Notes: generated by a model not told the origin, from the letters alone. A stretch of DNA of 64,000 nucleotides from Artemisia argyi (GCA_030686995.1 CM060694.1:96023844-96087843), one strand, 5' to 3'; positions 1 through 11,060 are shown, counted from the first letter of the stretch. Numbers and translations are program-made.

Positions 1-534
1 ATTTACTTTTAGGTTTAAACGTCCTTCCAGCATCCCGATATATCCATAAAACATTATAAACAATAGAAATATGATTTTCTATCATTTTAGGACAATTCCA
101 AAAGTTTCGGAATTTTACGTTTTTCAGTTCAGCGTTTTACGCGAATTGCGCGTTTTAGACCCGTGTTTCCAGTTTTTAGCAGGGTTTTAGCACCCGATAG
201 ATCCTACCACTCATTTTATATTTTATTATGGACTATATTGACATGTTTAACAATACTTTCAAATTTCATATTTTTACGATACCCGGTTTTACGTTTTGAG
301 GCTTAATCATTTACGGTTAGCGATTTACGGAGTCAAAACTAGCTACATACTTAGGATAATACCATCAAAAGTCCACACCTTGTTCTCCAAGTTCTTCAAA
401 CCGCCACTAGGGGGGGGGGCATTCACACTTGTGGCATCATCTCATGACTTTAGCCATTAGATCATTTTTAATTACAACTTTGTCTCCAAGTTTATGTAGT
501 TTCCTAGCCACCTTCCTAACCTCCTCATTCTTAG

Positions 535-543
535 TATAAATAG
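535..543 (+). promoter_or_regulatory. TATA box of LTR G1
   Basis: TATAAATAG, followed about 30 bases later by a pyrimidine/A-rich likely start region. It marks the U3/R boundary of G1 and gives the plus orientation. Confidence 0.5.
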
Positions 544-2113
544 CAAGCTAATCTCTTCCATTCTTCATCAACAAAAACGCCACAACATAAGTACCTAGCA
601 CCATGATCCTTTGATCTTCAATATACAAGTTACACTACAAAGTTCAAGGTCTTAGTATTCTCTACCTAGTTCTTAAGTTTGTTTGGTGATTCCATGGTTG
701 AATTAGGAGCTACACAAGGTTACTAGGGCTGAAGTTAATGGGTTTTCACAAGGTCTATATCAAGTCTATCAATGGTTACAAGAGTTATGGTGAAGGGTTT
801 ACAAGCTTAGGTTTAGTGTCCTAGTTCTATACTTGACTTCCTTTCTTTAGAAAGCCAAAAGTTGTAAGCAAACCCTTATACACTTTCTTGCTCAATATCA
901 TTTCATGCTTATTATGTTTCTTTCATGCTATATATGGTCTTTGTATTGTGTTCATGATGTTTAAAAATGGATAAAACAAGTATTGGTATACATATGTTAA
1001 CTTATGACAAGTAAACAAGCAAACTAGTGATTTTTATGGAAAACCACGACCACAATAGTATAACTTTGATATTTGACACTTACTTACTGTTAAAGAGGAC
1101 TTAACAAGGAAAACATAGCAATTTGAATCACCCAAAACGAGTACACGAGTCAAAAGTTATGACCATAAGAAGTTAGCGACACCAAAACGCCGAAACTGCC
1201 CATAACCTCCTGTTTGCATTCTGCCAATTTGAAAGTCCCACTTCTGGTCCGATTCATCAAAAAGTTAAAACACGAAAGTTGTCCGGAACGACGTTTTCGT
1301 TCAGGAACAAAGAAGCTCGAGCCCTGAAAAGGCTTTCCGAGTGATATTTTCTTCAAATTCTTAACAGCCCATTTTTAGACCAAAGTTACTATATAATGAT
1401 TATATTTAGATGAGACCAAGAGGTCTAATGACCTAAAGCCAAGACCACAACCATGGCTAAAGCCAAGGTTGAGTCTCAAGACCATGGTAACAATGACCAA
1501 GGTCACGGCAAAGCCACGGCTAAAGACCATATAACTATTAAAGATCAAAGCTTATATATATATATGTTATCAAATACTACAATAGTAGGGAGCCTCATGT
1601 GAGGAGTTCATTGAGTAAGCCGTCGAGACGAGTTGTGGATTTACGAGTTAAAGTGTCCTGGCTCCTCGAACGTTTACTCCATGACTTCTGAATTATGTCG
1701 GCCCGAACGGTAGTAAGAGATTTACAACCTATACATGTTTCATAGACCACTTATATTCAAAGACTTACACTATATACTAAGTACTACATCATGAACATTA
1801 TGCAAGACATATATAGGCAATTCGTCGTATTCTTAGACGTTACTCCAAACCTAAGTCGCAACGTTCTATTATAGGCTGCTCTTAGAGACTTTCGCGATTC
1901 GACTACCACTATCATTTCTCATTACATAGACTTAAGGTGAGTCATAGCCCCTACTCTTTTCGTACTTGTTTTAACTATTGGGGGGGATACATGCTCAACT
2001 ACTTGTTTACTTGTACAAATACTCAAAACGTCTATACTTGACTGTGTTATACTTGATTGCTTACATACATGACTGCGTTATACTTAATTGCGTTATTCTA
2101 TTTATTGACTAGT

Positions 2114-2197
2114 AGTTGTCTTTGGGAATTGACTCCCAGTTGTCTTTGGGAAGTGGCTCCCAGTTGTCTTTGGGAATTGACTCCCAGTTGTCTTTGA
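2114..2197 (+). repeat. 24-bp tandem repeat in LTR G1
   Basis: About 3.5 units with a 24-bp period, starting at 2114, 2138, 2162 and 2186 (AGTTGTCTTTGGGAATTGAC type). Units alternate between an AATTGAC and an AGTGGC version. LTR G2 has a related array at 4796. Confidence 0.85.
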
Positions 2198-2770
2198 TAC
2201 ATCCTAACATTTGCGAATGTTGGATACATCATAAAAGTGAGGTCTTTGGAGATGAAGTAGAGACTCACTACTAATTGCTTAAATTGTCTTGATGAACTTA
2301 TACATGTCTTATTCATACTATATATGTTAGCAGTGGGTTGTGAACACACAGGTTACAAGTCTCTTATGGCGGGACTTGTAACTGAGTGGATTCTCAATGC
2401 CTTTGCTGTGTGAACATTCTTTAAAGATTTTTCAATTGTTTTAAGACAAACTCTATGAACTCACCAACCATTGTGTTGACACTTTAGCATGTTTATCTCA
2501 GGTTAGTAAGGCGATAGCTAGTGCGTGGAACTTAGAGTCAAGCTGCATATTCTGAAGACTTACGCTTTTATCATTTACCATTCAAAACATTTTGTATACA
2601 TTTATGTATCATACTTTGGAATCTCATGTTTGTAACTTTGAATTCATTAATCGAATGGTAACTTTTCAAAACGTCTCATTTAGAGTTCGTTTTCTATAAC
2701 TTGTACTTTGTATTATGAAGTAGCACCCCAGTGACACAGTCTTCCGCTGCGGTATTTTGGGGGTGTTACA

Positions 2771-3718
2771 TGAACCAACCAACCTCAAAATGAGGTTATA
2801 CATAGCTATTTATAGGAAAGGATTAGGGCTTCTCTAAACTTAGACAATATTACATACTTAGCTCTTAGACTTTATCCAAACCTATAAACCAAGCATAAAA
2901 CTTATAAGACTTATAAAATAACTAACGTTTTAACTAAATAATGCAACCTATACCAAAACTCAATGACCGACACTTGAAATAATAAAGTCTATTCCCAACA
3001 TTGGATCAGGTAGGGGTGTTTTGGGGTGGGCTTTGTTGTTGGGTATTAATAAATAAAAGGGTCCGTTTGTTTTGATATGTAACACAAGGACCAATGGTGT
3101 AATTTCTGAAAATGCAAGGGTTGAAACTATAATTTTTCCAAAGTAACCATAAGGACCAAACCTGCATTTATCAATTATACAAGGACCATTGATTTCATTT
3201 TCCACTTTTCAAAATTCCTAGGGACCAAAATCGATATTTTTCAGAGTTAAAGGACCATTCTTGTCATTTTGTCAAAACTTTTATCCAAGGGCATTTCTTG
3301 CCAAGTTTCATTTTCCAAAGGACCCTGAATGATTTTTCTTTTAAAAATATCCCACCAGGGACCAATTCTGCCAAAGTTTGAAACTCCAGGGATCAAAACT
3401 GTAAATTCTCAAAACATTTCAGATTTTTCACCAAAGGACTAAATATGACAACTTATGATTTCAAAAGGACCTTTGGTGATAATTTTCCATATTTTGAATG
3501 GCCAGGGACTAGTTTTGTCATTTTATGAAAGTTGAGGGACTGAAACTGCCAATTTTGCAAACTTTGTACGTTTTTCAACTGTTTTTACTCTTTTTGCATC
3601 TAAAACATATAAAACACAATTTTGAAATATTTTCAGTATTTTGATACATTTCTGAGTGTTTTCGTATGTTTTGCAGTTCAGATTAGACCAAAAATGATGA
3701 GTGTTTGAGCACTCATCA
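2771..3718 (-). repeat. Inverted gypsy LTR fragment F' (U3 part)
   Basis: Read on the minus strand it begins at 3718 with the 24-base palindrome TGATGAGTG...CACTCATCA and runs through a U3 built of degenerate repeats containing GGGACCAAAACTG-like cores. A TATA box (CTATAAATAG, about 2806-2816) lies some 900 bases from the start, and the sequence is cut off at 2771. The same family occurs in plus orientation at 54285-55858, with its TATA box at a similar distance. There is no coding content. Confidence 0.65.
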
Positions 3719-5389
3719 CATTCTGATCAAAAGTTAGATTTTTTCGAGGCCTTCTGTTCCGATTCATCAAAAAGTTAAAATACGAAAGTTGTCCAGAACG
3801 ACGTTTTCATTCAGGAAAAAAGAAGCTCGAACCCTGAAAACGCATAACGAGTGATATTTTTCTTCAAATTCTTAACAGCCCTTTATTACCTATAAGACTA
3901 TGCATTTTTGTCACGGCTAAGGAAAACCAAATGGCCTAAAGGCCTAGATCTGAGATCACAAATGTGGTTAAGGTCAAGGTTGAGATCTCAAAGACATGGT
4001 AGCCAAGACCAAATCCACGGCAAGGCCACGACTAAGACCTCAAGGCTTTCTAAACCGAAATCGTTATAACTATTATACATGTTTTACAAATTGAATACTA
4101 AAACACTAGGGAACTTCATGTGAGGGGTTCATTAGAGTAAAACGTCGAGATGAGTTGTGGATTTACGATTTAAAGTGTCCTAGCTCCTCGAACGTTTACT
4201 GCATGACCTCTGAATTATGATGGCCCGAACGGTAGTATGAGATATACAAACTAAAACCATTTCATAAACAAATGTACATAAAACTACCAAGTACTACATC
4301 ATGATCAATATAAATGACATATATAGGCAATTCTTCGTATTCTTAGACATTACTCCAACCTAAGTTGCAATAATTATTTTTAGGTTGCTCTTAGAGACTT
4401 TCGCGATTCGACTACCACTTTCATTTCTCACTACATAACTTAAGGTGAGTTCGTAGCCCCACTTTTCTCATTTACTTGTTTTAACTCTTTGGGGGAGATA
4501 CATGCTCAAATACTTGTTTTACTTTCACAAGAATTCTAAACTTTTACATATTACTGTGAGTCATAGCCCCTACTCTTTTCATACTTGTTTTAACTCTTTG
4601 GGGGAGATACATGCTTGACTACTTTCAAAACTTATGTGCTGAATCATGTTTCTAAATGCTTTATGTATGATGCATTGTTTTCATAATTGGTAATTGGTAA
4701 GTATGCGCGTTCTGAATTCAATATATGTGTTTTACTTTGTGACTAATGCTATGTAACTATTATTGCCTGATTGCTAGTGGTTAGGATGCATGTACAATTG
4801 TCTTTGGGAAGTGGCTCCTAGTTGTCTTTGGGAAGTGGCTCCCAGTAGTCTTTGGGAAGTGGCTCCCAGTAGTTATGGTTTGTGCATAAGGCTCAACCAT
4901 GTGACTTGTTTAAGTGCTTGTATATACACATATGTCTTATATGTTAGCAGTGGGTTGTAAACACACAGGTTGCAAGTTTTGTATGGGCGGGATTTGCAAC
5001 TGAGTGGATTTACAATGCCTTTGCTGTGGAAATATTCTCTAAAGGCTTTTCAACTGTTTTAAGACAAACTCTATGAACTTACCAACCATTGTGTTGACAC
5101 TTTAGCATGTTTATCTCAGGTTAGTAAGGCGATAGCTAGTGCGTGGAACATAGAGTCAAGCTGCATATTCTAAAGACTTACGCTTTTTATCATTTACCAT
5201 TCAAAACATTTTGTATACATTTATGTATAATACTTTGGAATCTCATGTTTGTAACTTTGAATTCATTAATCGAATGGTAACTTTTCAAAACGTCTCATTT
5301 AGAGGTCGTTTTCTATAACTTGTACTTTGTATTATGAAGTAATACCCCAGTGACACAGTCTTCCGCTACGGTATTTTGGGGGTGTTACA
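3719..5389 (+). repeat. Gypsy LTR copy G2 (5' truncated)
   Basis: Second copy of the G family, matching G1 from about position 1210 onward and ending in the same GGGGGTGTTACA. Compared with G1 it has an extra duplication of about 110 bp: the block with AGCCCC and GGGGGAGATACATGCT occurs at about 4445 and again at about 4556, against once at about 1937 in G1. G1 and G2 could be the two LTRs of one element whose interior was replaced by F', or two independent remnants. Confidence 0.7.
4796..4872 (+). repeat. 24-bp tandem repeat in LTR G2
   Basis: Units start at 4796, 4820, 4844 and 4868 with a 24-bp period. Nearly all are the GGGAAGTGGCTCC version, so the array is more homogenised than the one in G1. 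Confidence 0.85.
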
Positions 5390-5650
5390 TATTCTAGCCC
5401 TTAAGAGGCGCCAAAATGTTATGGCAGCTAGGAGATTTTATTTGTTACTAAGGGTGGGGACCTTTGAGTTGAAATCTTATCATGTTCTCTTTGACACCAT
5501 TTCACGTTAGATTATTTATTTATTTTTATTTTATTTTATTTTTTCTGTTTTTCTGCAATGTGTATTCTAGTTTCTTGTTACTATACTTTCTTTATAATTA
5601 ACATATATTACTATCTTTTTATTTTATTATATATATATAGTGTATCCTTA

Positions 5651-5945
5651 TTTTCAGAACCCCGTTAACTGCGAGAAAGAAATTCAATTTTGCATTAGAA
5701 AACATCCATGTTCATATAAAACATGTATGTTTTCTTACATACACCTTAATACACATACCTGCGTAACATACATGTTCATATAAAACCCTGTTAAGTGCAA
5801 CATATCAATGCAAAATGGTTTTATATGAACATGTATGTTACGCAGGTATGTGTATTAAGGTGTATGTAAGAAAATATACATGTTTTCTAATGCAAAATTA
5901 GAGTTCTCGCAGTTCCCGCACTTAACAGGGTTCTAAAAATAAAGC
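5651..5945. repeat. Foldback/MITE-like long hairpin
   Basis: Two arms (about 5651-5787 and 5818-5945) are near-perfect inverted copies around a loop of about 30 bases. The inner 40-50 bases are exactly complementary; the left arm has one insertion of about 20 bases near 5705. The ends carry imperfect terminal inverted repeats containing AGAACCC(C/T)GTTAA. TA-rich sequence flanks it, so a TA target duplication is possible but cannot be proven. No coding capacity. Confidence 0.7.
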
Positions 5946-5946
5946 C

Positions 5947-5948
<2 letters not shown>

Positions 5949-6029
<81 letters not shown>
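5949..6029. repeat. (TA)n(CA)n microsatellite
   Basis: Compound dinucleotide repeat: about 25 TA units followed by about 14 CA units, next to the right end of the foldback. Confidence 0.95.
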
Positions 6030-6030
<1 letters not shown>

Positions 6031-7885
6031 TATATATAACAGGAGGCGTTTGAAGAATATGCCACCTCATTGCCCAGTAATTCATTATCAGCCATGTCAT
6101 CAGCTATGTCATCACAATCTCGCCATGTAAGCAATTTTTTAAATTTATTTTGTATTTTTATAATTAATTTCGAAATAGTTTTTGTCCATGTATCAATTTC
6201 ATCAAACTCTAAAATTCGGATTAATTTGTTAAAAAATGACAATTGTGGGATTCGAACTTGTGTCGTTTGTAATATTAACAAACATGATATCCATCATACC
6301 AACATATTTTTTTGATAATGTCTTGCAAATCAAAATCTATAAACTCATGTTAGGAATGAATTTCAATTTTGATATATATCTAATACTTAATTTTAGCTTA
6401 CAAAATTATATATTAATCTAATACCATCATTCACTAAATCGCAAAAGACCTCCTAAAAGCCACGACATTTGTCTCCTTCAGTAAATCATTCGATTATTTT
6501 GTGTAAGTTAACATAACTCAAAATTGTTATTTGTATTATTACGGATTATTGGCTTAAACATGTTATGATTGGGTAACCTACCCCTAATGTAAACCTAATC
6601 ATTGTGTTTTTTCAATGTTTCTTAACTATCATGGAGTTACATTTATAATTTCTTTTTTCTTGCAGATTATATCAATGGGAAGTAGATTATATATGTCTAA
6701 TTGGTCACAAGTTTTGTATCCTTACCAGTCACAAGGTTTGTATGCTTACTTTTCCTGACTCATGACATGCTAATTGAATAATCAACTTAATATTGATTCT
6801 TCTATTCATTAACAGATATGGGTAGTCATACCAGAAGGAGTTCTTCTCTCAGAGTGAGTTATCCTGTTCTTTTAAGGAAACATATTTAACTTATAATCAC
6901 TGGTAATTCAGTTATGATTTCATACACGTTAGCATATTCCACTATAGTTCTGTTAATTAGTATAATATACGAACCATGCAAGTTAACGCATTTAGCTGTA
7001 ACTTCCTTTGCAAAGGAGTCTGGTATCATACTGTCTTGTGATGTCAATTTGAGACTACAACTATGACGATCGGTAGATGCTACTTGTGAAGGCATAATGT
7101 GTATATGGGATCAAGGCGATGTCATTAAGGTATACTGTCGGTTTTGAGGGGCTAAAAAGTGAACTTACATATTGATTTTTTTTTCTTTTTCTATGTGACT
7201 AATATATATATTATCAATGGATACACAACTAAGAGAGGATGAAATTACGTTTTTGACAGGGGTTGAAGACCCGTATGATAATAATGTGGTGCTGAAGAAG
7301 ATTTTTCACCCCTAGCTTAAGCTTTGGCACGTAAGTGAATGACTAGATAGGTCTAGATATTATACACAGACAAGGAGATGTTTATCACTTTATGTATATT
7401 TTAGCAACTATTCTTCCTTTAAGAAATACTAACAGATAGATAAAAAGGTAACCAACAATCATTTACTGTACTTAATGTTTTTTTTAAGGGGTGAATTCAA
7501 AATTGCGTTGTTACCTGCTTGAGATGCAACTATCAGGTTTGATATCGGTGATGTTACAAACTTCACACACTATTCCATACACCATAGTAACTGTAGAACT
7601 TTCCAAACGGGTGTTTGGTAGGGTTGGAAACGGAAATCTGGATGATATGATGTATTTGGTTCAAGAAGAGCATCGACAAGTAAAATACTAAAACAAGGCC
7701 TGATTGTGACTACATGTTCATGTAAGTATCGAATGGTTTTGTCGATATAAAGTTTTCACAACTTGATGAGTAACTAACTGTGGCCAAACACCATGTATGC
7801 GTGTGACCCTCTATATATTTAAGATTAAATTGTTAGTAATATACGAGTAATATATTTAACAACTTACCTTGATTTTACCTTGCAG

Positions 7886-8042
7886 TGGAAATCAAGAACG
7901 CAATTTATCTAATATCGGATGTTTCTAAGACACTCCTGATTCAGGTGGAGAGTGTGATGTACCCGCTGAGCTCATGTACTAATGATAAGAATGGTACTGT
8001 GATTGGATGTATAAATGGACACATTGATACGATTCTTAAGCT
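7886..8042 (+). pseudogene. Exon-like fragment of an unrecognised gene
   Basis: A polypyrimidine tract ending TTGCAG (7880-7885) precedes an open stretch of about 52 codons that ends at a GTGAGT donor-like site at 8043. The peptide is well composed, with EIKNAIYLISDVSK near the start, and does not look like random AT-rich sequence. A second open stretch begins after a TTAG at 8162-8165. I do not recognise the family. If real, the gene is interrupted by element A 400 bases downstream. Confidence 0.35.
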
Positions 8043-9097
8043 TGTGAGTGATGATTAGTTACCTTCCAATATTACCAATTTAATTATTTATCTAAATATG
8101 TATACATAATTTAATTTGATATAAATAAGTTTATATCTCGACTTTTGCTTAACATTTTTTCTTAGAATGTATCATCAGGCTGCTAATATCAACAATGAAG
8201 CCTCTGGAGTTCTTGTAGGCGAGCATCAATTGACACAACACGAGTTTTCATATATTTAACTTGGAAAATACAGTGGTAAGCTGTAATTTTTTAACTATCA
8301 TATTGTGTTATTTGCTTACTGTAATTGATGATTATTAGACAAAATTTCATCAATACTTAGAATATAGTACCACTGCTTCGTCTGATAACCATATGTGTGT
8401 ATGTATCGTTACAACCTCTTAATATAATCGCTAATCTAAACATCCTGTGGAAAACTAGAAGGGGGGTTGAATAGTTTACCGATTAAAATCTTTTTAACTT
8501 ATTAAGTTAGCTTTGAAACTTTCCGTTTGATCAAAGATATATGCACAAACACAATATATAACATGCAAGTAAATGAAAGAGACGATCAAACCACAACACG
8601 AGTATTTATCGTGGTTCGGCTATAAGGACTCTTTTTCCTTGCCCTACGTCCACGCCCCGAGTATCCAACTCAAGAGTTTCTTTCACTAGTCAACAAGCTC
8701 CTTTCACCGGCGGAGAAAACCTTACACGTCGCTTATACTTTTACCGACACAAAGCTAAATGTCGAGTTCTTTTACAAGGGCACAACCACTCCCGTTAGTT
8801 CTTTTACTAGGGTACAACAACTCCCAACACTCTTTGTATTTTGAGGACTAAAATACTAACCACTCACTACAGAATATACACAAACAAATGACGTGTAAAC
8901 AATAAGAGTTTACACAATACTAAGCTAACAAGTCTTGCAACGTTGTGTTGGAAACTTGTAACTTTTGATGACCTTGTGAGCTTCTTTGCTACAAAAGGAA
9001 ACTTCACATTTACAATGTTAAGAGGTTAGAAGAAAAGATGAGTGTGTGTGTAGAATATGATCTCAAGAGGTTAGCCAAAAATCAAGTTATGGCTTGG

Positions 9098-9105
9098 TAT
9101 TTATA
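9098..9105 (-). promoter_or_regulatory. TATA box of LTR A
   Basis: TATAAATA on the minus strand in the context GCTATAAATACC. The 5' LTR has the same box at 19561-19568, which would drive genomic RNA synthesis. Confidence 0.65.
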
Positions 9106-9115
9106 GCACACCACA

Positions 9116-9192
9116 CTGCATGCTTGGCGGATCAGGCAGAACCCTCAGATGGGTTCCGCCCGTGTACCCCCAGGGTACCACCAGGTCTGCAG
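9116..9192. repeat. Palindromic GC cassette, 3' LTR copy (A-type)
   Basis: 77 bp between CTGCA and TCTGCAG. It is built of short inverted units related to GGCGGAACCC, GGGTTCCGCC and GGGTACC. Other A copies lie at 11496-11626, 13798-13873, 17312-17392 and 19579-19655. Four of the roughly 11 differences between the two LTRs fall here, and all four are CpG transitions. Confidence 0.85.
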
Positions 9193-9569
9193 TAGGTTTT
9201 TGCAATAACTCTTCAAACCAAACAAGGTCTTGTCTCATAACTCCTAGCAACCAAACAATGTCACATCACTTAAAAACAAGTCAAATACAAAGCTTGCAAG
9301 CAACAACAAAGTTAGTCAAACACATTTCTTTCCATAAATGCATAATGACAAAACTTGCCATAAATGTGATGTGACAATTTCTAATTTAAGAAATAAACTT
9401 TGTGTTGTGTTTTATGAAATGTAAAATGTAGCAAAAGTCTAGTTTATGCAAGTCTTAAAAAGAAAGATTATGTTTTGCTTAGAAACTAAAGTTTACATTT
9501 TGTCGTTAACAAAACTTAGCGAAGATCGTAAAATATAAATAACGTTTTTAGGCGATATTTGTATTAACA

Positions 9570-9800
9570 ATCTCCCCCTTTTCGTTGATGACAAAACATA
9601 AACTTTGTTTTTAAGTAACAAGCAAAATCTTGGTTTTCAAGACTTAAAAAAAATTATATTAACCTTGTTTTACTTAAGAGACGAAAAGCATATCAAGTAT
9701 TGAAGGTTTAATATATTTCTCCCCCTTTTTGTCGAAACAAAAAAGTAGAGTAGCAAAGCGGAATAATGGCCATGCTCCCCCATGGTCGATACTCCCCCTA
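9570..9800 (-). promoter_or_regulatory. Polypurine tract and three further purine tracts
   Basis: Directly next to the 3' LTR the minus strand reads AAAAGGGGGAGAT (9570-9583), the expected plus-strand primer (PPT). Three more GGGGGAG tracts follow upstream at about 9718, 9774 and 9791. Element B has four at matching places. The rest of 9570-10078 holds no convincing gene. Confidence 0.8.
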
Positions 9801-10078
9801 AATGGAGTGCCAAGATGGGAAACATGGATTTTGAGACCTACAAAAAAATGGGTAGTTGGTGATATATATAGTCAAGCTTGTAGTTACCACACACATTGCA
9901 ACCACATTGACAAACCAAAGATTTATCAACCAACAATGCACAAAAGTAAGTAGAAAGAAAATAACCAAGAAATGTGGACCTATTCTTCTACTTGTACACA
10001 AAAACTAAAAAAAATAACCAAGAAAATAAAATAAAGTCCTACATTCCTAGATTGGGGCAAACGGCCTCCATAGGTTGT

Positions 10079-10987
10079 CTAGGATTTGTTGGGGTGGGAA
10101 AGTGCATCCAAACGTTCAATGACATATTGGAATGCAAACCGGGTTTCATTTTGGAATTGGTGAAGCAAGGTTTCGATGCTTTCACCCATTTGCTCACAAT
10201 TTGAGCAAATATGGGGATGGTTGGGTGAAAATGGGTTGGTTTTAGTTTCTTGATTTAGGGGTTGGTTTGGTTTTGGTTCTTGGATAGAGGATGGATTTGG
10301 TATTGATTCAAGCAAGGTGGTTTGAAATTCCATTGCTTGATGAAGGTGGTTGTCAACCATGCTTTGTATTTCCTCATAAGAGGGAAAGAAAGACTCATAG
10401 GTTTGGGCTTGAGAAGGTGGTGGAGTTGGGTGATCATGGTTTTCAAAATTTGGTTCTCCATAAAGAGGACCATGGATTTCACGGTAGATTGGGTGAAATA
10501 ACAATGGTTTACGTGTTTGGTATACTTGTTGTGGTGGTTGGGTAAGTTCAAGATCTTCATCAAGGTCAAGAATTGACCTTGGTGAGTGATTAGCAAAAGG
10601 TGGTGGTTGGGTAGGTCTTGGTGGAAGATCATTAAGATCTTGGACAAATGGATGTGGTGATGTGGGAGGAGACCCAAATAGTTCCATTGGCTCAATTTTG
10701 GGTAATGGTGATGGTGATGAAGTTTTGGATGGTTGAGTTGGAGCACTTGGTGGAGTTGGGTCAATAGGTGATTTAGTTGGTGGTGGAGTGAGCTCATTTG
10801 GTTCATTTGGTGATGGTGATGGAGATGCAAGGTTCAAAAAGTGTTCATTTTTGATGGGTGATGTGAATTCATCCGAGGATGAGGAGCTTAGGTTGATGGG
10901 TTGATTGGACCATAGTGGTTTAACACTAATCCGGGCAGTTTTCCGGATGGGTCTTGATGGTTGAGAGGTGTTTGTTGACTTAGTCAT
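10079..10987 (-). CDS. Pro/Ser-rich 3'-terminal ORF of element A
   Basis: 302-residue ORF starting at a true ATG (10987), the last ORF before the polypurine tract. The N-terminus has a basic stretch with ARISVKPLW (about residues 18-26). The middle (about 40-170) is very rich in Pro, Ser and Thr, and the C-terminal part (about 190-300) has Cys and His residues followed by a likely helical, heptad-like tail. Element B carries a homologue with ARITVKPVW at the same place, so it is a conserved component of the family, not chance. It sits in the position of SIRE 'env-like' ORFs, but I see no signal peptide or membrane helix. A TATA box lies 74-80 bases upstream. Function unknown. Confidence 0.7.
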   Translation of the reverse strand: MTKSTNTSQPSRPIRKTARISVKPLWSNQPINLSSSSSDEFTSPIKNEHFLNLASPSPSPNEPNELTPPPTKSPIDPTPPSAPTQPSKTSSPSPLPKIEPMELFGSPPTSPHPFVQDLNDLPPRPTQPPPFANHSPRSILDLDEDLELTQPPQQVYQTRKPLLFHPIYREIHGPLYGEPNFENHDHPTPPPSQAQTYESFFPSYEEIQSMVDNHLHQAMEFQTTLLESIPNPSSIQEPKPNQPLNQETKTNPFSPNHPHICSNCEQMGESIETLLHQFQNETRFAFQYVIERLDALSHPNKS

Positions 10988-11060
10988 GGTGAAAAATGGT
11001 TTATAAGTTTCAGAAATTGTGTTGAGGAAGGTGTGATTTGATGGTGTTTAGGATGGCTTA

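Larger units (their letters stand above)
1..2770 (+). repeat. Gypsy LTR copy G1 (5' end outside window)
   Basis: Noncoding LTR of a Ty3/gypsy (probably chromovirus) element. It ends in GGGGGTGTTACA, the same kind of terminus as the LARD-like LTR at 47391. It shares blocks with that LTR: the stretch from 1124 (CCCAAAACGAGTACACGAGT), the block around CATCAAAAAGTTAAAA at 1257, and GCATGTTTATCTCAGGT near 2488. A TATA box lies at 535-543. No PBS follows the end; an inverted fragment of another LTR starts directly at 2771, so this is a truncated or solo LTR. The small ORFs inside are not credible genes. Confidence 0.75.
5390..8445. other. Host DNA with exon-like fragments
   Basis: AT-rich sequence between the G2 LTR and element A. 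Several short stretches read like exons on the plus strand and are separated by AT-rich, intron-like sequence: about 6044-6127 before a GTAAGC, about 7491-7691, 7886-8042, and 8166-8276 before a GTAAG. I could not recognise the protein, and no continuous frame links them without stops, so this may be a decayed gene or captured gene pieces. The stretch also holds the foldback at 5651-5945 and a TA/CA microsatellite. Confidence 0.4.
8446..9569 (-). repeat. 3' LTR of element A
   Basis: 1124 bp, ending TGTGGAAAACTAG on the left and ATTAACA on the right of the plus strand (TG...CA). It is near-identical to 18909-20032. On the minus strand, U3 runs from 9569 to the TATA box at 9105-9098, and the palindromic cassette (9116-9192) lies 10 bp upstream of that box. 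Confidence 0.93.

Noticed and set aside
2098..2349. ORF with an 8-residue repeat (QRQLG type)
   Set aside because: It is the antisense translation of the 24-bp minisatellite in an LTR; the period is a multiple of three, so it stays open by chance.
2114..4872. CRISPR-like spaced repeats
   Set aside because: Units are directly tandem without spacers, and the genome is a plant.
9120..9374. 84-residue ORF in both LTRs of A (also at 19583)
   Set aside because: It is created by the GC-rich cassette in the LTR, runs against the element, and has no protein-like similarity I know.
10255..10830. 191-residue His-rich ORF
   Set aside because: Alternate frame of the Pro-rich ORF at 10079-10987; His comes from reading the CCA-rich sequence in another frame.
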